Source of the DNA: Paraburkholderia youngii
Lineage (GTDB): Bacteria > Pseudomonadota > Gammaproteobacteria > Burkholderiales > Burkholderiaceae
Reading direction: 5' to 3'
Assembly (NCBI RefSeq): GCF_013366925.1
Contig: NZ_JAALDK010000001.1
Coordinates: 4,333,165 to 4,397,164 of the forward strand
Length of the DNA: 64,000 nucleotides
Position numbers and translations under genes: made by a program. Positions 34,811 through 46,032 of this stretch are shown here, in pieces (the stretch's first letter is position 1; each line of letters opens with the position of its first letter). The notes under the pieces were generated by a model. The model did no database searches, had not been told where the DNA came from, and saw nothing but the letters and a program-made list of their open reading frames with translations.

Positions 34811-35305
34811 ATGATGGACGCGTTTTTCGTTCTATTCGGCCAGGGCAGGGAACTCGACCCGTTGCAGATGGGGCTGCGCTCGATCGTCGTGTTCGTGATC
34901 GCGATCGTGCTGATTCGCGTATCGGGGCGGCGCTCGTTCGGTCAGCGCACGCCGTTCGATCTGGTCGTCGTGATTCTGCTCGGCGCGATGCTGAGCCGCG
35001 CGATTGTCGGGGCGTCGCCGTTCATCGCGACCGTGGTCGCGTCGCTGGTGATCGTCGTATGTCACCGGGTGCTCGCGTGGGCGTTCATACGTTCGCGCCG
35101 CTTCGAGCTGCTGGTGTGCGGCGTCGAGCGCGAGGTGTTCAGCGACGGCAAGTTCCACGCGAACGAAATGCACGCGGCGCTCATCACGCGCACCGACATC
35201 GAGGAAAGCGTGCGGCAGAAAACCGGCTCGCGCTCGATGGACAACGTGGCCGCCGCGATCCTCGAACGCAATGGCGAGGTGAGCGTGATACGCAAGCGCG
35301 AGTGA
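34811..35305 (+). CDS. DUF421/YetF-type membrane protein
   Basis: This 164-residue protein has three transmembrane helices in the first 95 residues, then a soluble YetF-like C-terminal domain (FELLVCGVEREVFSDGKF, ALITRTDIEESVRQKTGSRS). The family has no settled function and is linked to membrane or germination processes in Bacillus. GGGGAGG lies 7 bases before the ATG. It is 90 bp after the glycosyltransferase, so it could be co-transcribed. Confidence 0.88.
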   Translation: MMDAFFVLFGQGRELDPLQMGLRSIVVFVIAIVLIRVSGRRSFGQRTPFDLVVVILLGAMLSRAIVGASPFIATVVASLVIVVCHRVLAWAFIRSRRFELLVCGVEREVFSDGKFHANEMHAALITRTDIEESVRQKTGSRSMDNVAAAILERNGEVSVIRKRE

Positions 35306-35370
35306 GCGCCTGAACGCGGGAAGGGCGGGGCGCGTTTGTGCGGGCGGGCCGTAAGGGCTCGACGCGCGGC

Positions 35371-36816
35371 TCAGCCGCGCCCGCCTCGCGAAATCTCCGA
35401 GCCCGCGCCGCGCGGCAAGCGCAGCGTGACCGGAATCGACGCGAACGAGCACAGCCCGACCACCAGAAACGCGGGCCAGAAATCCGACCACGTGATGCTC
35501 GGATGTCCATGCAGCGCGCGCGAAATCTGCAGCACGATCCCGCCGACCGTCACGCCGAGACCGAGCGACATCTGCTGCACGACGCTGCCGAGACTCGTCG
35601 CGCGGCCGACGTCGCGGCTCGCAATCTCCGCGTAGGTCAGCGAATTGAGGCTGGTGAATTGCAATGCAGGGAAGAAGCCGCCGAGCAGCACAACGACCCA
35701 GATGATCCACGTCGGCGTGTGCGGGAAAAAGAGTCCGCACGCGGCGATCGAAATGCCCGACAGCGCCGCGTTGAACACGAGCACCTGGCGAAAGCCGAAG
35801 CGGCGCAGCACGGTGGAGGCGATCGTGCGCATGAACATGCCGCCGAACGCGGACGCGCAGGTGATCAGCCCCGATTGGAACGCGCTCATGCCGTGGCCTT
35901 CCTGCAGCAGCAGCGGCAGAAGGAACGGCAGCGCGCCGAGACCGATGCGAAACAGCGAGCCGCCGAGCACGCTCGCCTGGAAAGTCGGCGCCTTGAAAAA
36001 GCGCAAGTCGAGCAGCGGCAGCGCGACGCGCTGCGCGTACACGACGTAGATCGCGAGCAGCGTCGCGCCGAGCGCGCACATGCCGAACGCGTCGGTATTG
36101 GAAATCAGTTCGCCGCCGACCAGCGACAAACCGAGCAGCAGCAGCACCGCGCCCGCCGCCGACAGCAGGAAGCCGATCCAGTCGAGCGGGCCGGGGTCCG
36201 GTTCGCGCGTATTGGCGATATAGCGATTGGTCAGATAAATGCCGAGAATGCCGATCGGCACGTTGATGAAGAAGATCAGACGCCAGTGCAGATACGTGGT
36301 GATGAAGCCGCCGAGCAGCGGACCCGCAGCGGGGCCGAGCATCGCGGGCACGCTCAGATAGTTCATCGCGCGGATGAAGTCGGCTTTTTCCACCACGCGA
36401 AAGATGATGATCCGCCCGACCGGCACCATCATCGCGCCGCCGACGCCCTGAATGAAACGCGCAACCGTGAAAGTGGCAAGCGAGTTCGACGCCGCGCACA
36501 ACAGCGAGCCCGTGACGAAGATGCCGATCGCCGTGCGGAACACGGTGCGGGCGCCGAACTTGTCGGCGAGCCAGCCGCAGACCGGGATGAACACGCCGAG
36601 CCCGAGCACGTAGCTCGTGACCGCGATTTTCAGCGTGACCGGGTCGCGGGCGAAATCGCGCGCCATGGCCGGCAGCGCGGTGACGATCACGTTGGCGTCG
36701 ACGCTTTCCATGAACATCGCGCACGCGACGATAAGGGGCGCAATCAGAGCTTTCTGAGACTGGGCGACGGTCATGGCGGCGAGGCTGCGGCGAAGCGTCG
36801 CAGGCAAAGGGGGCAT
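35371..36816 (-). CDS. MFS drug efflux transporter, DHA2 (EmrB/QacA-like)
   Basis: The protein has 481 residues. It has about fourteen transmembrane helices, motif MESVDANVIVTALPAMA, motif A GWLADKFGARTVFR and motif C FIQGVGGAMMVPVGRIII. The start at 36816 has AGGTG 6 bases upstream. An in-frame ATG at 36774 closer to the first helix is the alternative. Proton-coupled export of drugs or metabolites is inferred from the family. A GCACC-N5-GGTGC dyad overlies its promoter region, so a nearby repressor is possible, though no regulator gene is adjacent. Confidence 0.9.
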   Translation of the reverse strand: MPPLPATLRRSLAAMTVAQSQKALIAPLIVACAMFMESVDANVIVTALPAMARDFARDPVTLKIAVTSYVLGLGVFIPVCGWLADKFGARTVFRTAIGIFVTGSLLCAASNSLATFTVARFIQGVGGAMMVPVGRIIIFRVVEKADFIRAMNYLSVPAMLGPAAGPLLGGFITTYLHWRLIFFINVPIGILGIYLTNRYIANTREPDPGPLDWIGFLLSAAGAVLLLLGLSLVGGELISNTDAFGMCALGATLLAIYVVYAQRVALPLLDLRFFKAPTFQASVLGGSLFRIGLGALPFLLPLLLQEGHGMSAFQSGLITCASAFGGMFMRTIASTVLRRFGFRQVLVFNAALSGISIAACGLFFPHTPTWIIWVVVLLGGFFPALQFTSLNSLTYAEIASRDVGRATSLGSVVQQMSLGLGVTVGGIVLQISRALHGHPSITWSDFWPAFLVVGLCSFASIPVTLRLPRGAGSEISRGGRG

Positions 36817-36820
36817 TATT

Positions 36821-36835
36821 GCACCTGTACGGTGC
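36821..36835. promoter_or_regulatory. Dyad GCACC-N5-GGTGC upstream of the EmrB-type gene
   Basis: A 5-bp perfect dyad with 5-bp spacer, 5-19 bp before the start codon. A repressor site near the ribosome-binding site is possible. It is short enough to be chance. Confidence 0.3.
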
Positions 36836-36900
36836 GGATTGTTAATACCTGCTGGGCCGATGCCGACCCTTTACATTTTTTGTATCCGACACGCGACGGC

Positions 36901-36917
36901 GGCGGTGCGACACCGCC
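36901..36917. repeat. Hairpin GGCGGTG-CGA-CACCGCC
   Basis: A perfect 7-bp stem with a 3-nt loop in the divergent region between the MFS gene and the 47-residue gene, followed by an A/T-rich stretch with TTTTT. Confidence 0.4.
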
Positions 36918-36935
36918 AATAAATATTGATTTTTG

Positions 36936-36963
36936 TTGCGCTGCGGCACGAGATGGCTATAAT
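36936..36963 (+). promoter_or_regulatory. Promoter of the 47-residue gene
   Basis: A perfect -10 TATAAT at 36958-36963, with TTGCGC at 36936-36941 16 bp before it as a weak -35. The ATG follows 41 bp downstream of the -10. Confidence 0.6.
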
Positions 36964-37004
36964 CGGGTTATCGCTTAGGTATAAACCCTTAGTTAGGAGC
37001 CGCC

Positions 37005-37148
37005 ATGAACACCGCATCGACTGTCGTCCGTTCCACCCCCGCCGCCACCACGTTCTTCGGCAAGCTGCGCGCGCTGGCGCTGCATGCGCTGAACCTGCAT
37101 CTGCAGAACTGCGCGGTGATCGCCGAAGCGTATCGTCGCCCGCAATAA
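37005..37148 (+). CDS. 47-residue stand-alone small protein
   Basis: ATG 37005 to TAA 37148, preceded by TAGGAG at the right spacing (GCCGCC between) and a perfect TATAAT box, and followed by a rho-independent terminator. It is therefore a complete single-gene transcription unit. The peptide reads MNTASTVVRSTPAATTFFGK, then an amphipathic helix LRALALHALNLHLQN, and ends with CAVIAEAYRRPQ. No family is recognised. Its amphipathic, cationic nature suggests a membrane-surface or protein partner. The gene is easily missed because of its length. Confidence 0.65.
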   Translation: MNTASTVVRSTPAATTFFGKLRALALHALNLHLQNCAVIAEAYRRPQ

Positions 37149-37195
37149 GCGCGTATTGCGCGCGCGGGCCGCGCAAGACCCGCCAACCGTGTCGA

Positions 37196-37227
37196 TGCCC
37201 GCTCGTGTAGCGGGCATTGTGCTTTTT
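37196..37227 (+). terminator. Terminator of the 47-residue gene
   Basis: TGCCCGCT-CGTGT-AGCGGGCA is an 8-bp perfect stem, then TTGTGCTTTTT. Confidence 0.75.
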
Positions 37228-37515
37228 GGCCCCGCCAGGCAGGGCGCGTTCAGCGCGTCATCCGCGCCGTCGACATCAGTCCCCAAAGAGTAGCCCTCCC
37301 ATCGGGCCAGTTCTGGCCCGCCATCGCCGTTTCCCTTCCAGATATCGCTCGCGCGCGCTTTTGACGCGCGACGCGTAGGCGAATCGACAGCAAAATTGCT
37401 ATTGCTGTCAACCTTTTGCACGTTTTGCCGTTATCACTTTGTAATCGCCGCCACAGGCGATACCGCGCGTGACGCACCCGTCGCCGCGACCGCTCTCGCA
37501 AGGCCCGCATTGACC

Positions 37516-40107
37516 ATGTTCCACCGACTTCAACACAGCTTCGAGCGCCTGCGCGCGCTGCTCGGCCGTGCAGCGAAAGTGCTTGGCAGCCGGGGACTCC
37601 TGTCGCCCGTGCTCGCGCTCGTTATTTGCGGGCTGCTGCTGGTCGTGCTGCAGCATCTGTCGGAGGCGGTGAATTACCGTTCGGTGATGCGCGAACTGCG
37701 CGAGCTGTCGCCGCGCGAGTGGATCGGCGCGCTCGGCGCGACCGCGCTTAGCTACGTCGCGCTGGTCGGGCGCGACGCGGTCGGCCTGCGCTATCTCGGC
37801 GCGAGCGTGCCGCGCGCGGCGCTGTGGGTCGGCGCGACGGCCGGCTCGGCGCTCGGCAATGCGACCGGTTTCGGCGCGCTGACGGGCGGAGCGGTGCGCG
37901 CGCGCGTGTACGGCGTCGCGAACATCACGCCCGCGCAGATCGGCCGCATGACCGTGTTCACGAGCGTGTCGCTCGCACTCGCCCTGGTATTGATGACCGC
38001 GCTGGGCATGCTCGGCATGGCCGCACAGCTCGCGCCGATGCTGCATCTGTCGCCGGTCGCGCTGCGCTGGAGCGGCGCTGCGCTCCTGATCGCGCTGGCG
38101 CTCGCCGCCGCCGCGTGCCGCCGCGAAACGCGGCCGATTCGCACGCGCTGGCAGTGGCTCTCGTTCGATATTCCCGCGCGCCGTGATCTGCTCGCGCAGA
38201 TCGCGCTGGCGGTGCTCGACGTGGTCGCCGCAGGTCTCGCGCTGTGGGCGTTGCTGCCGCATGCGAACGTGAGCTTCATCGGCTTCATCACCGTCTACGC
38301 GGCCGCCATGCTGCTCGGCCTGATCGGCCATACGCCTGGCGGGGTCGGCGTGTTCGAGGCGGCGATGGTGTTCACGCTGAGCGGCAGCGTGCCGATGCAT
38401 CAGATGGTCGCCGCGCTGCTCGCGTATCGCGCGATCTATTTCGGCGTGCCGCTGATCGTCTCCGCGGCGCTGCTCGCGGGCTTCGAGGGGCGCGCGCTGA
38501 AGAACCGTCTGTCGATGCTGCAGGCGCAGCGCGTGTCGGAACTCGCGCCGCTGTTTCTGAGCCTCGTTACGTTCGTGGTCGGCGGCATGCTGGTCATCTC
38601 GAGCGCGACGCCGGCGTTCTGGCAGCGCATTCATGTGCTGCGCGACGTGGTACCGCTGTGGGTGCTCGAAAGCTCGGCGATGCTGTGCAGCGTGCTCGGC
38701 GTGCTGCTGTTGTTCGTCGCGCGTGGGCTACTGCGGCGGCTCGATGCGGCATGGTGGATGACGCTCGCGCTCGCATTGCTGAGCCTTGCGCTGTCGCTGA
38801 CCAAGGGTCTCGCATTCGTCGAAGCTGGTGTGCTCGGCATGCTGATCGTGCTGCTGCTCGCGACGCGCAAGCGCTTCAACCGTCATTCGTCGCTGTTCGC
38901 CGAGCGTTTCACGGCCGGCTGGCTCGTGTCGATCGCGATGGTGCTGATGTTCGCGACGTGGGTCATGCTGTTCGCTTTCCGTGACGTGCCGTACACGCGC
39001 GACCTGTGGTGGCAATTCGCGTTCGACGAGCGCGCGCCGCGCGCGCTGCGCGCGACGCTCGCCGCCAGCGTGTTCGCCGCGACCTTTTCGTTCTGGCAAT
39101 TGCTGCGTCCGGCGCCGGGCCGCTTCGTGAAGCCGGCGCCCGAAGATCTGCTCGACGCCGCGCGCATCGTGCGCGCGCAGGAACGCAGCGATGCCGGTCT
39201 CGCATTGATGGGCGACAAGAGCTTCCTGTTTTCGGAATCGCGCGAGGCGTTCCTGATGTACGCGAAATACGGCCGCACGTGGGCCGCGTTGCACGATCCG
39301 GTGGGGCCGCGCGAAGAGTGGGCGGGTCTCATCAAAAAGTTCGTCGCGCTCGCGCATGCGCACGGCGGTCGCGCCGCGTTCTACCAGGTGCGCGCGAATG
39401 CGCTCCCGCTGTATCTCGACGCCGGCCTCACGCTGATGAAGCTCGGCGAGGAAGCGCACGTCGTGCTCGACGACTTCGATCTGAAGGGCTCGCACCGCGC
39501 GCATCTGCGCTATGCGTTGAAGCGCGGCGAGCGCGACGGCTTTAGCGTCGAAGTGATCGATCAGGCGCGTGTGCCGGCGTCGCTCGAAACGCTGCGCGGC
39601 ATTTCCGATGGCTGGCTCGGCAGCCACGATGCGCGCGAGAAGAGTTTCTCGGTCGCCGCTTTCCACGACGAGTACCTCGCCGCGCAGTCGGTGATGCTGG
39701 TGCGCCAGAACGGCGAACCGGTCGCGTTCGTCACCTTCATGACGACCGATATGAATACCGAGGCGACCGTCGGCGTGATGCGTCACGTCGAAAGCGCGTC
39801 GCCGTACGCGATGGAATATCTGTTCACGCAACTCGCGCTGCATCTGAAGCAGGCGGGCTTCCGCTCGCTCAGTCTCGGCATTGCGCCGCTCTCCGGCGTG
39901 CAGCCGACTCCGCTCGCGTCGCGCTGGCATCGGCTGGCCGGCATCGTGTGGCGCTTCGGCGGCCGCTTTTATAACTTCCGCGGACTGCGTGCTTTCAAGA
40001 GCAAGTTCCAGCCGCGCTGGGAGCCGCGTTATCTCGCGGCATCCGGTTCGGGCGTGTTCTTCACGCTCGCGGACCTGTCGCTGCTGGCAGGAGGCCGGCG
40101 TTCATGA
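37516..40107 (+). CDS. mprF: Lysyl-phosphatidylglycerol synthase/flippase (LpiA/MprF)
   Basis: This 863-residue protein has the two-part MprF architecture. About thirteen or fourteen transmembrane helices (residues 20-550) form the flippase part. The cytoplasmic C-terminal domain (about 570-850) has the DUF2156/GNAT-like aminoacyl-PG synthase fold, with MGDKSFLFSESREAFLMY and GSHRAHLRYALKRGERDGF. It transfers lysine from Lys-tRNA to phosphatidylglycerol and moves the product across the membrane, lowering surface negative charge. The ATG at 37516 begins the conserved region, though the frame opens 40 codons earlier. Its stop overlaps acvB (ATGA), the known lpiA-acvB arrangement of rhizobia and agrobacteria. 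Confidence 0.93.
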   Translation: MFHRLQHSFERLRALLGRAAKVLGSRGLLSPVLALVICGLLLVVLQHLSEAVNYRSVMRELRELSPREWIGALGATALSYVALVGRDAVGLRYLGASVPRAALWVGATAGSALGNATGFGALTGGAVRARVYGVANITPAQIGRMTVFTSVSLALALVLMTALGMLGMAAQLAPMLHLSPVALRWSGAALLIALALAAAACRRETRPIRTRWQWLSFDIPARRDLLAQIALAVLDVVAAGLALWALLPHANVSFIGFITVYAAAMLLGLIGHTPGGVGVFEAAMVFTLSGSVPMHQMVAALLAYRAIYFGVPLIVSAALLAGFEGRALKNRLSMLQAQRVSELAPLFLSLVTFVVGGMLVISSATPAFWQRIHVLRDVVPLWVLESSAMLCSVLGVLLLFVARGLLRRLDAAWWMTLALALLSLALSLTKGLAFVEAGVLGMLIVLLLATRKRFNRHSSLFAERFTAGWLVSIAMVLMFATWVMLFAFRDVPYTRDLWWQFAFDERAPRALRATLAASVFAATFSFWQLLRPAPGRFVKPAPEDLLDAARIVRAQERSDAGLALMGDKSFLFSESREAFLMYAKYGRTWAALHDPVGPREEWAGLIKKFVALAHAHGGRAAFYQVRANALPLYLDAGLTLMKLGEEAHVVLDDFDLKGSHRAHLRYALKRGERDGFSVEVIDQARVPASLETLRGISDGWLGSHDAREKSFSVAAFHDEYLAAQSVMLVRQNGEPVAFVTFMTTDMNTEATVGVMRHVESASPYAMEYLFTQLALHLKQAGFRSLSLGIAPLSGVQPTPLASRWHRLAGIVWRFGGRFYNFRGLRAFKSKFQPRWEPRYLAASGSGVFFTLADLSLLAGGRRS

Positions 40108-41369
40108 CATTGCATCCGTTGTTCCGGCTCGCCGTCGCGGCGAGCGTTCTGAGTTGCGGCGCGCTCGCGCACGCGGCCACCACCACCGTACCGGGCGGCC
40201 GCTATGGCGACGTGCGCGTCACGCAGCCCGAGGGGCCGCTGCGCGGCTTCGTCGTACTGTATTCGCAGGCGAGCGGCTGGAGCGCGGCCGATCAGCAGAG
40301 CGCCGATGCGCTCGCGAAAGCGGGCGCAATGACGGTCGGCGTCGATACCGCGCGCTACGAGGCCAACCTTGCCGCGAAAAAGGAAACCTGCCATCAACTG
40401 GTGGGCGATGCCGAGGCGCTTAGCCATCAGCTCGAACGACAATCGCAGTCGAGCCGCTACTTCGCGCCGATCGTCGCGGGTACGGGGCAGGGCGCAACGC
40501 TGGCGATGCACGTGCTCGAGCAGGCGCCGTCCAATACGATCGCGGGCGCGGTGTCGGTCGACGCCGACCGCACGCTCGACGCGCGCTTCGAACCGTGTCC
40601 GCCCGACCCGACCGTGATCCGCGACAAGGTGCCGGGCTTCGTCGAAAAGGCGAGCACGGGCAACGCCGATCGCGCGCGTCTGGTCGCTTTGCTGACGCCG
40701 CATCTGCAGCCGGTCTCGACGAGTGCCGACGACGTCTCCGACCTGCCGCTGATCGAGTTGCCGGCCGCGCATCCGAACGGCCTGATGGCGATCGTGATTT
40801 CCGGCGATGGCGGCTGGCGCGATCTCGACAAGACGATCGCGCAGGCCTTGCAGAAAGATGGCGTGTCGGTGGTCGGCTGGGACAGCCTGCGCTATTTCTG
40901 GAGCGAGAAGCCGCCCGCGCAAACGAGCCGCGATCTCGCGCGCGTGATGCAAACCTATGGCGAGCGCTGGCACGCGCAGCACGTTGCGCTGATCGGCTAC
41001 TCGTTCGGCGCCGATGTGATGCCGTTCGCGTATAACCGTCTGCCGCAGGCGCAGCGCGACAAGGTGTCGCTGATGTCGCTGCTCGGCTTCGCGCCCGACG
41101 CCGACTTCCAGATCCGCGTCGGCGGCTGGCTCGGCATGCCCGCGAGTGACAAGGCGCTGAACGTGCGGCCCGAGTTGACGCATGTGCCGCCGTCAATCGT
41201 TCTATGCTTTTATGGCGAGAGCGAGACCGACACGCTGTGTCCGGCGCTCGACAAGAGCGGTGTAGAAGTCATCCGCACCTCCGGCGACCATCACTTCGGC
41301 CGCGATTACAACGCGCTGGAGCGACGCATTCTCGCGGCATTCAAGAAGCAGAGCGGCGTGCGCGATTGA
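40104..41369 (+). CDS. acvB: AcvB/VirJ-family periplasmic lysyl-PG hydrolase
   Basis: The protein has 421 residues. A signal peptide is clear (ASVLSCGALAHA-A, residue 24/25). The C-terminal half is an alpha/beta hydrolase with VISGDGGWRDLDK and the nucleophile elbow GYSFGAD (GxSxG), and a late HHFGRDY contains the likely catalytic His. In Agrobacterium, AcvB hydrolyses lysyl-phosphatidylglycerol and so opposes LpiA. The start overlaps the mprF stop by four bases, so synthesis and degradation enzymes are made together. A strong terminator follows. Confidence 0.92.
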   Translation: MTLHPLFRLAVAASVLSCGALAHAATTTVPGGRYGDVRVTQPEGPLRGFVVLYSQASGWSAADQQSADALAKAGAMTVGVDTARYEANLAAKKETCHQLVGDAEALSHQLERQSQSSRYFAPIVAGTGQGATLAMHVLEQAPSNTIAGAVSVDADRTLDARFEPCPPDPTVIRDKVPGFVEKASTGNADRARLVALLTPHLQPVSTSADDVSDLPLIELPAAHPNGLMAIVISGDGGWRDLDKTIAQALQKDGVSVVGWDSLRYFWSEKPPAQTSRDLARVMQTYGERWHAQHVALIGYSFGADVMPFAYNRLPQAQRDKVSLMSLLGFAPDADFQIRVGGWLGMPASDKALNVRPELTHVPPSIVLCFYGESETDTLCPALDKSGVEVIRTSGDHHFGRDYNALERRILAAFKKQSGVRD

Positions 41370-41390
41370 TTGCGGCGTTGGCTGTATCAG

Positions 41391-41423
41391 CGGGGCGCGC
41401 TTGACGGCGCGCCCCGTTTTTTT
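41391..41423 (+). terminator. Rho-independent terminator after acvB
   Basis: CGGGGCGCGC-TTGACG-GCGCGCCCCG is followed by seven T, a 10-bp GC stem. Confidence 0.92.
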
Positions 41424-41495
41424 GCTACTCCGTTCTGGCCAGAACCGTGGTCCGCGGAGATTGACAAAGCCTGCCAAGTCGACGAAGATCGTCGG

Positions 41496-41612
41496 CATGA
41501 ACTGCCTCGACATCCGTATTGCGCTGATTATTAGCATCATTCATCGAATGGTGGGTTAGCGCGCGTCGACTTGCAGTGACACATAACCCGCCAAACGAGG
41601 CGGGTTTTTTTA
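41496..41612 (+). ncRNA. Candidate small RNA (or ilvA leader attenuator)
   Basis: A perfect TTGACA (41461-41466) with a weak GAAGAT (41484-41489) at 17-bp spacing predicts a start near 41496. A second, T-rich terminator ends at 41611. The roughly 115-nt transcript would lie wholly between the acvB terminator and the ilvA leader and has no credible ORF. It could equally be an attenuated leader of ilvA. Confidence 0.3.
41585..41611 (+). terminator. Rho-independent terminator upstream of ilvA
   Basis: AACCCGCC-AAACGA-GGCGGGTT is an 8-bp perfect stem followed by five more T. It ends 121 bp before ilvA, with no gene between it and the acvB terminator. Confidence 0.85.
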
Positions 41613-41732
41613 TGTCCGCTTTCAGGTCCATTCTCTACCTGCCTCCTGGCGAACATGCTGCGATTGCCATCGATGGATGTCGATCGCGGTTGATTCGTTG
41701 TTGCATCGAACGTTGCCACCCAGGAGCTTGCC

Positions 41733-44749
<3,017 letters not shown>

Positions 44750-44784
44750 ATGCCACTGCAAGCACCGCGCGATCGTCGGGATCG

Positions 44785-45675
44785 CTAATTGATCGACAGA
44801 TCCCGATGCGCGGCCGCCTGAAACTCCTTGGGCGTGACACCGGTCTGCTTGCGGAAATAGCGGCTGAAATAGGCCGCGTCTTCGAATCCGAGCGCATGCG
44901 CGATCTGTTTGATACTCGAACCCGAGTAAACCAGGTCGCGTTGCGCCTCGCGTATCAACTGGTCGTTGACGAGCGACAGCGGCGAATGGCCAAGCTCCTC
45001 ACGACAGATGCGGCCCAGTTGCGCCGCGGTCACCCCCAACTTTCCCGCGTAAAAATCGATTGGCAGATGCTCGCGCACATGCGCGGCGATCAGTTCGCGT
45101 AGCCGTTTGATCTGCGCGGCGCGCCGGTCATTGACGGTCGCACCCGCGCTTAACGCGGCATCGGTCAGACGCGCGACCTGCACAAAAAGTGCAATCATCA
45201 GCGACATGCCCGCGGCGATATGGCCGCGCGCGCTGCCCCGAAATTCCTGCTCCAGCAAACCGAACAACGGCATCAACGTGCGCTCGCCGATGGCGGGCCG
45301 CACGGGAATCAGCGCGGGCCGTTGCAGCACCAGCATGAGGCCCGGCGACACCGCTTTCGAAATCGTCTCCAACGCGCGCTGTGCGGCGGTAATCACGAGC
45401 CCGTCGATCTCCGGCGAAAACACGAAACCATGCACCGTTTGCGCCGGAAGCAGGATCAGGCATGGCGCTTCGATCGTGAGCTTTTCGCTCTCGATCAGCA
45501 CGTAGCCCGAACCGCTGCGGATATAGAGAATCTGCAGCAACGCATCGTGCCGGTGCGCGGAGATATGCCAGTCGTTCGGCCGACTGCGCTCGACGATCCA
45601 TTCGAAATTGAACGCGTCGTACCACGGCGGCCGCGCGGACTCTCCGTACAGATCGTAGTTAGGGATATTTCTCAT
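44785..45675 (-). CDS. AraC-family regulator, PobR-like
   Basis: The protein has 296 residues. The N-terminal cupin-type effector domain (about 35-150) is followed by a C-terminal double helix-turn-helix with IDFYAGKLGVTAAQLGRICR and GFEDAAYFSRYFRKQTGVTP. AGGAG lies 9 bases before the ATG at 45675. Position next to pobA and an aromatic-acid transporter suggests it is the AraC-type PobR that activates pobA in response to 4-hydroxybenzoate. It is divergent from the transporter, and convergent with pobA. Confidence 0.85.
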   Translation of the reverse strand: MRNIPNYDLYGESARPPWYDAFNFEWIVERSRPNDWHISAHRHDALLQILYIRSGSGYVLIESEKLTIEAPCLILLPAQTVHGFVFSPEIDGLVITAAQRALETISKAVSPGLMLVLQRPALIPVRPAIGERTLMPLFGLLEQEFRGSARGHIAAGMSLMIALFVQVARLTDAALSAGATVNDRRAAQIKRLRELIAAHVREHLPIDFYAGKLGVTAAQLGRICREELGHSPLSLVNDQLIREAQRDLVYSGSSIKQIAHALGFEDAAYFSRYFRKQTGVTPKEFQAAAHRDLSIN

Positions 45676-45818
45676 GCAGTTTGGTCTCCTATGTTCGAAT
45701 TGTCCTGCGATGCGCTGCCTTTGTCCAATTTCGTCCCGAAGCGCGTGGCTATACTTTTTTCCATCGAAGACGCGGCCGAATGCCGTCCGCGCGGCATGAC
45801 CCAGAGAAGTGCACGCGG

Positions 45819-45941
45819 ATGGAACGCCTCGCGCATCGCGAAGCAATCGCCAATGCGAACGGCTTTCTCATGTCGGACGCGGCCAGCCATATCACGGGCC
45901 CGGTCCTAAGCGTCGATGGCAGCTCGCACGCCTACGGCGCG
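45819..45941 (+). pseudogene. C-terminal fragment of a short-chain dehydrogenase
   Basis: About 41 residues in frame: the text AHREAIANANGFLMSDAASH with ITGPVLSVDG is the C-terminal end of SDR enzymes of the 3-hydroxybutyrate or glucose-dehydrogenase type. No Rossmann or catalytic part exists upstream, so it is a leftover of a deleted gene or an insertion scar. It lies between the AraC regulator and the MFS gene, in the MFS transcript's 5' region. Confidence 0.7.
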
Positions 45942-46002
45942 GCAGGCGACCAGGCAATTCGAACAACAAGAAAATATCTCTTCATCTCAAGGAGACATAG
46001 CA

Positions 46003-46032
46003 ATGACCAAGCAGAAAGGAGCACGCACATGA
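46003..46032 (+). other. 9-residue coupled upstream ORF (MTKQKGART)
   Basis: ATG at 46003 has its own AAGGAG 8 bases upstream. The 9-codon frame ends with TGA overlapping the MFS ATG (ATGA at 46029-46032). The MFS gene also has its own AAAGGAG inside this ORF. The layout fits translational coupling or a relic gene start. Confidence 0.35.
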
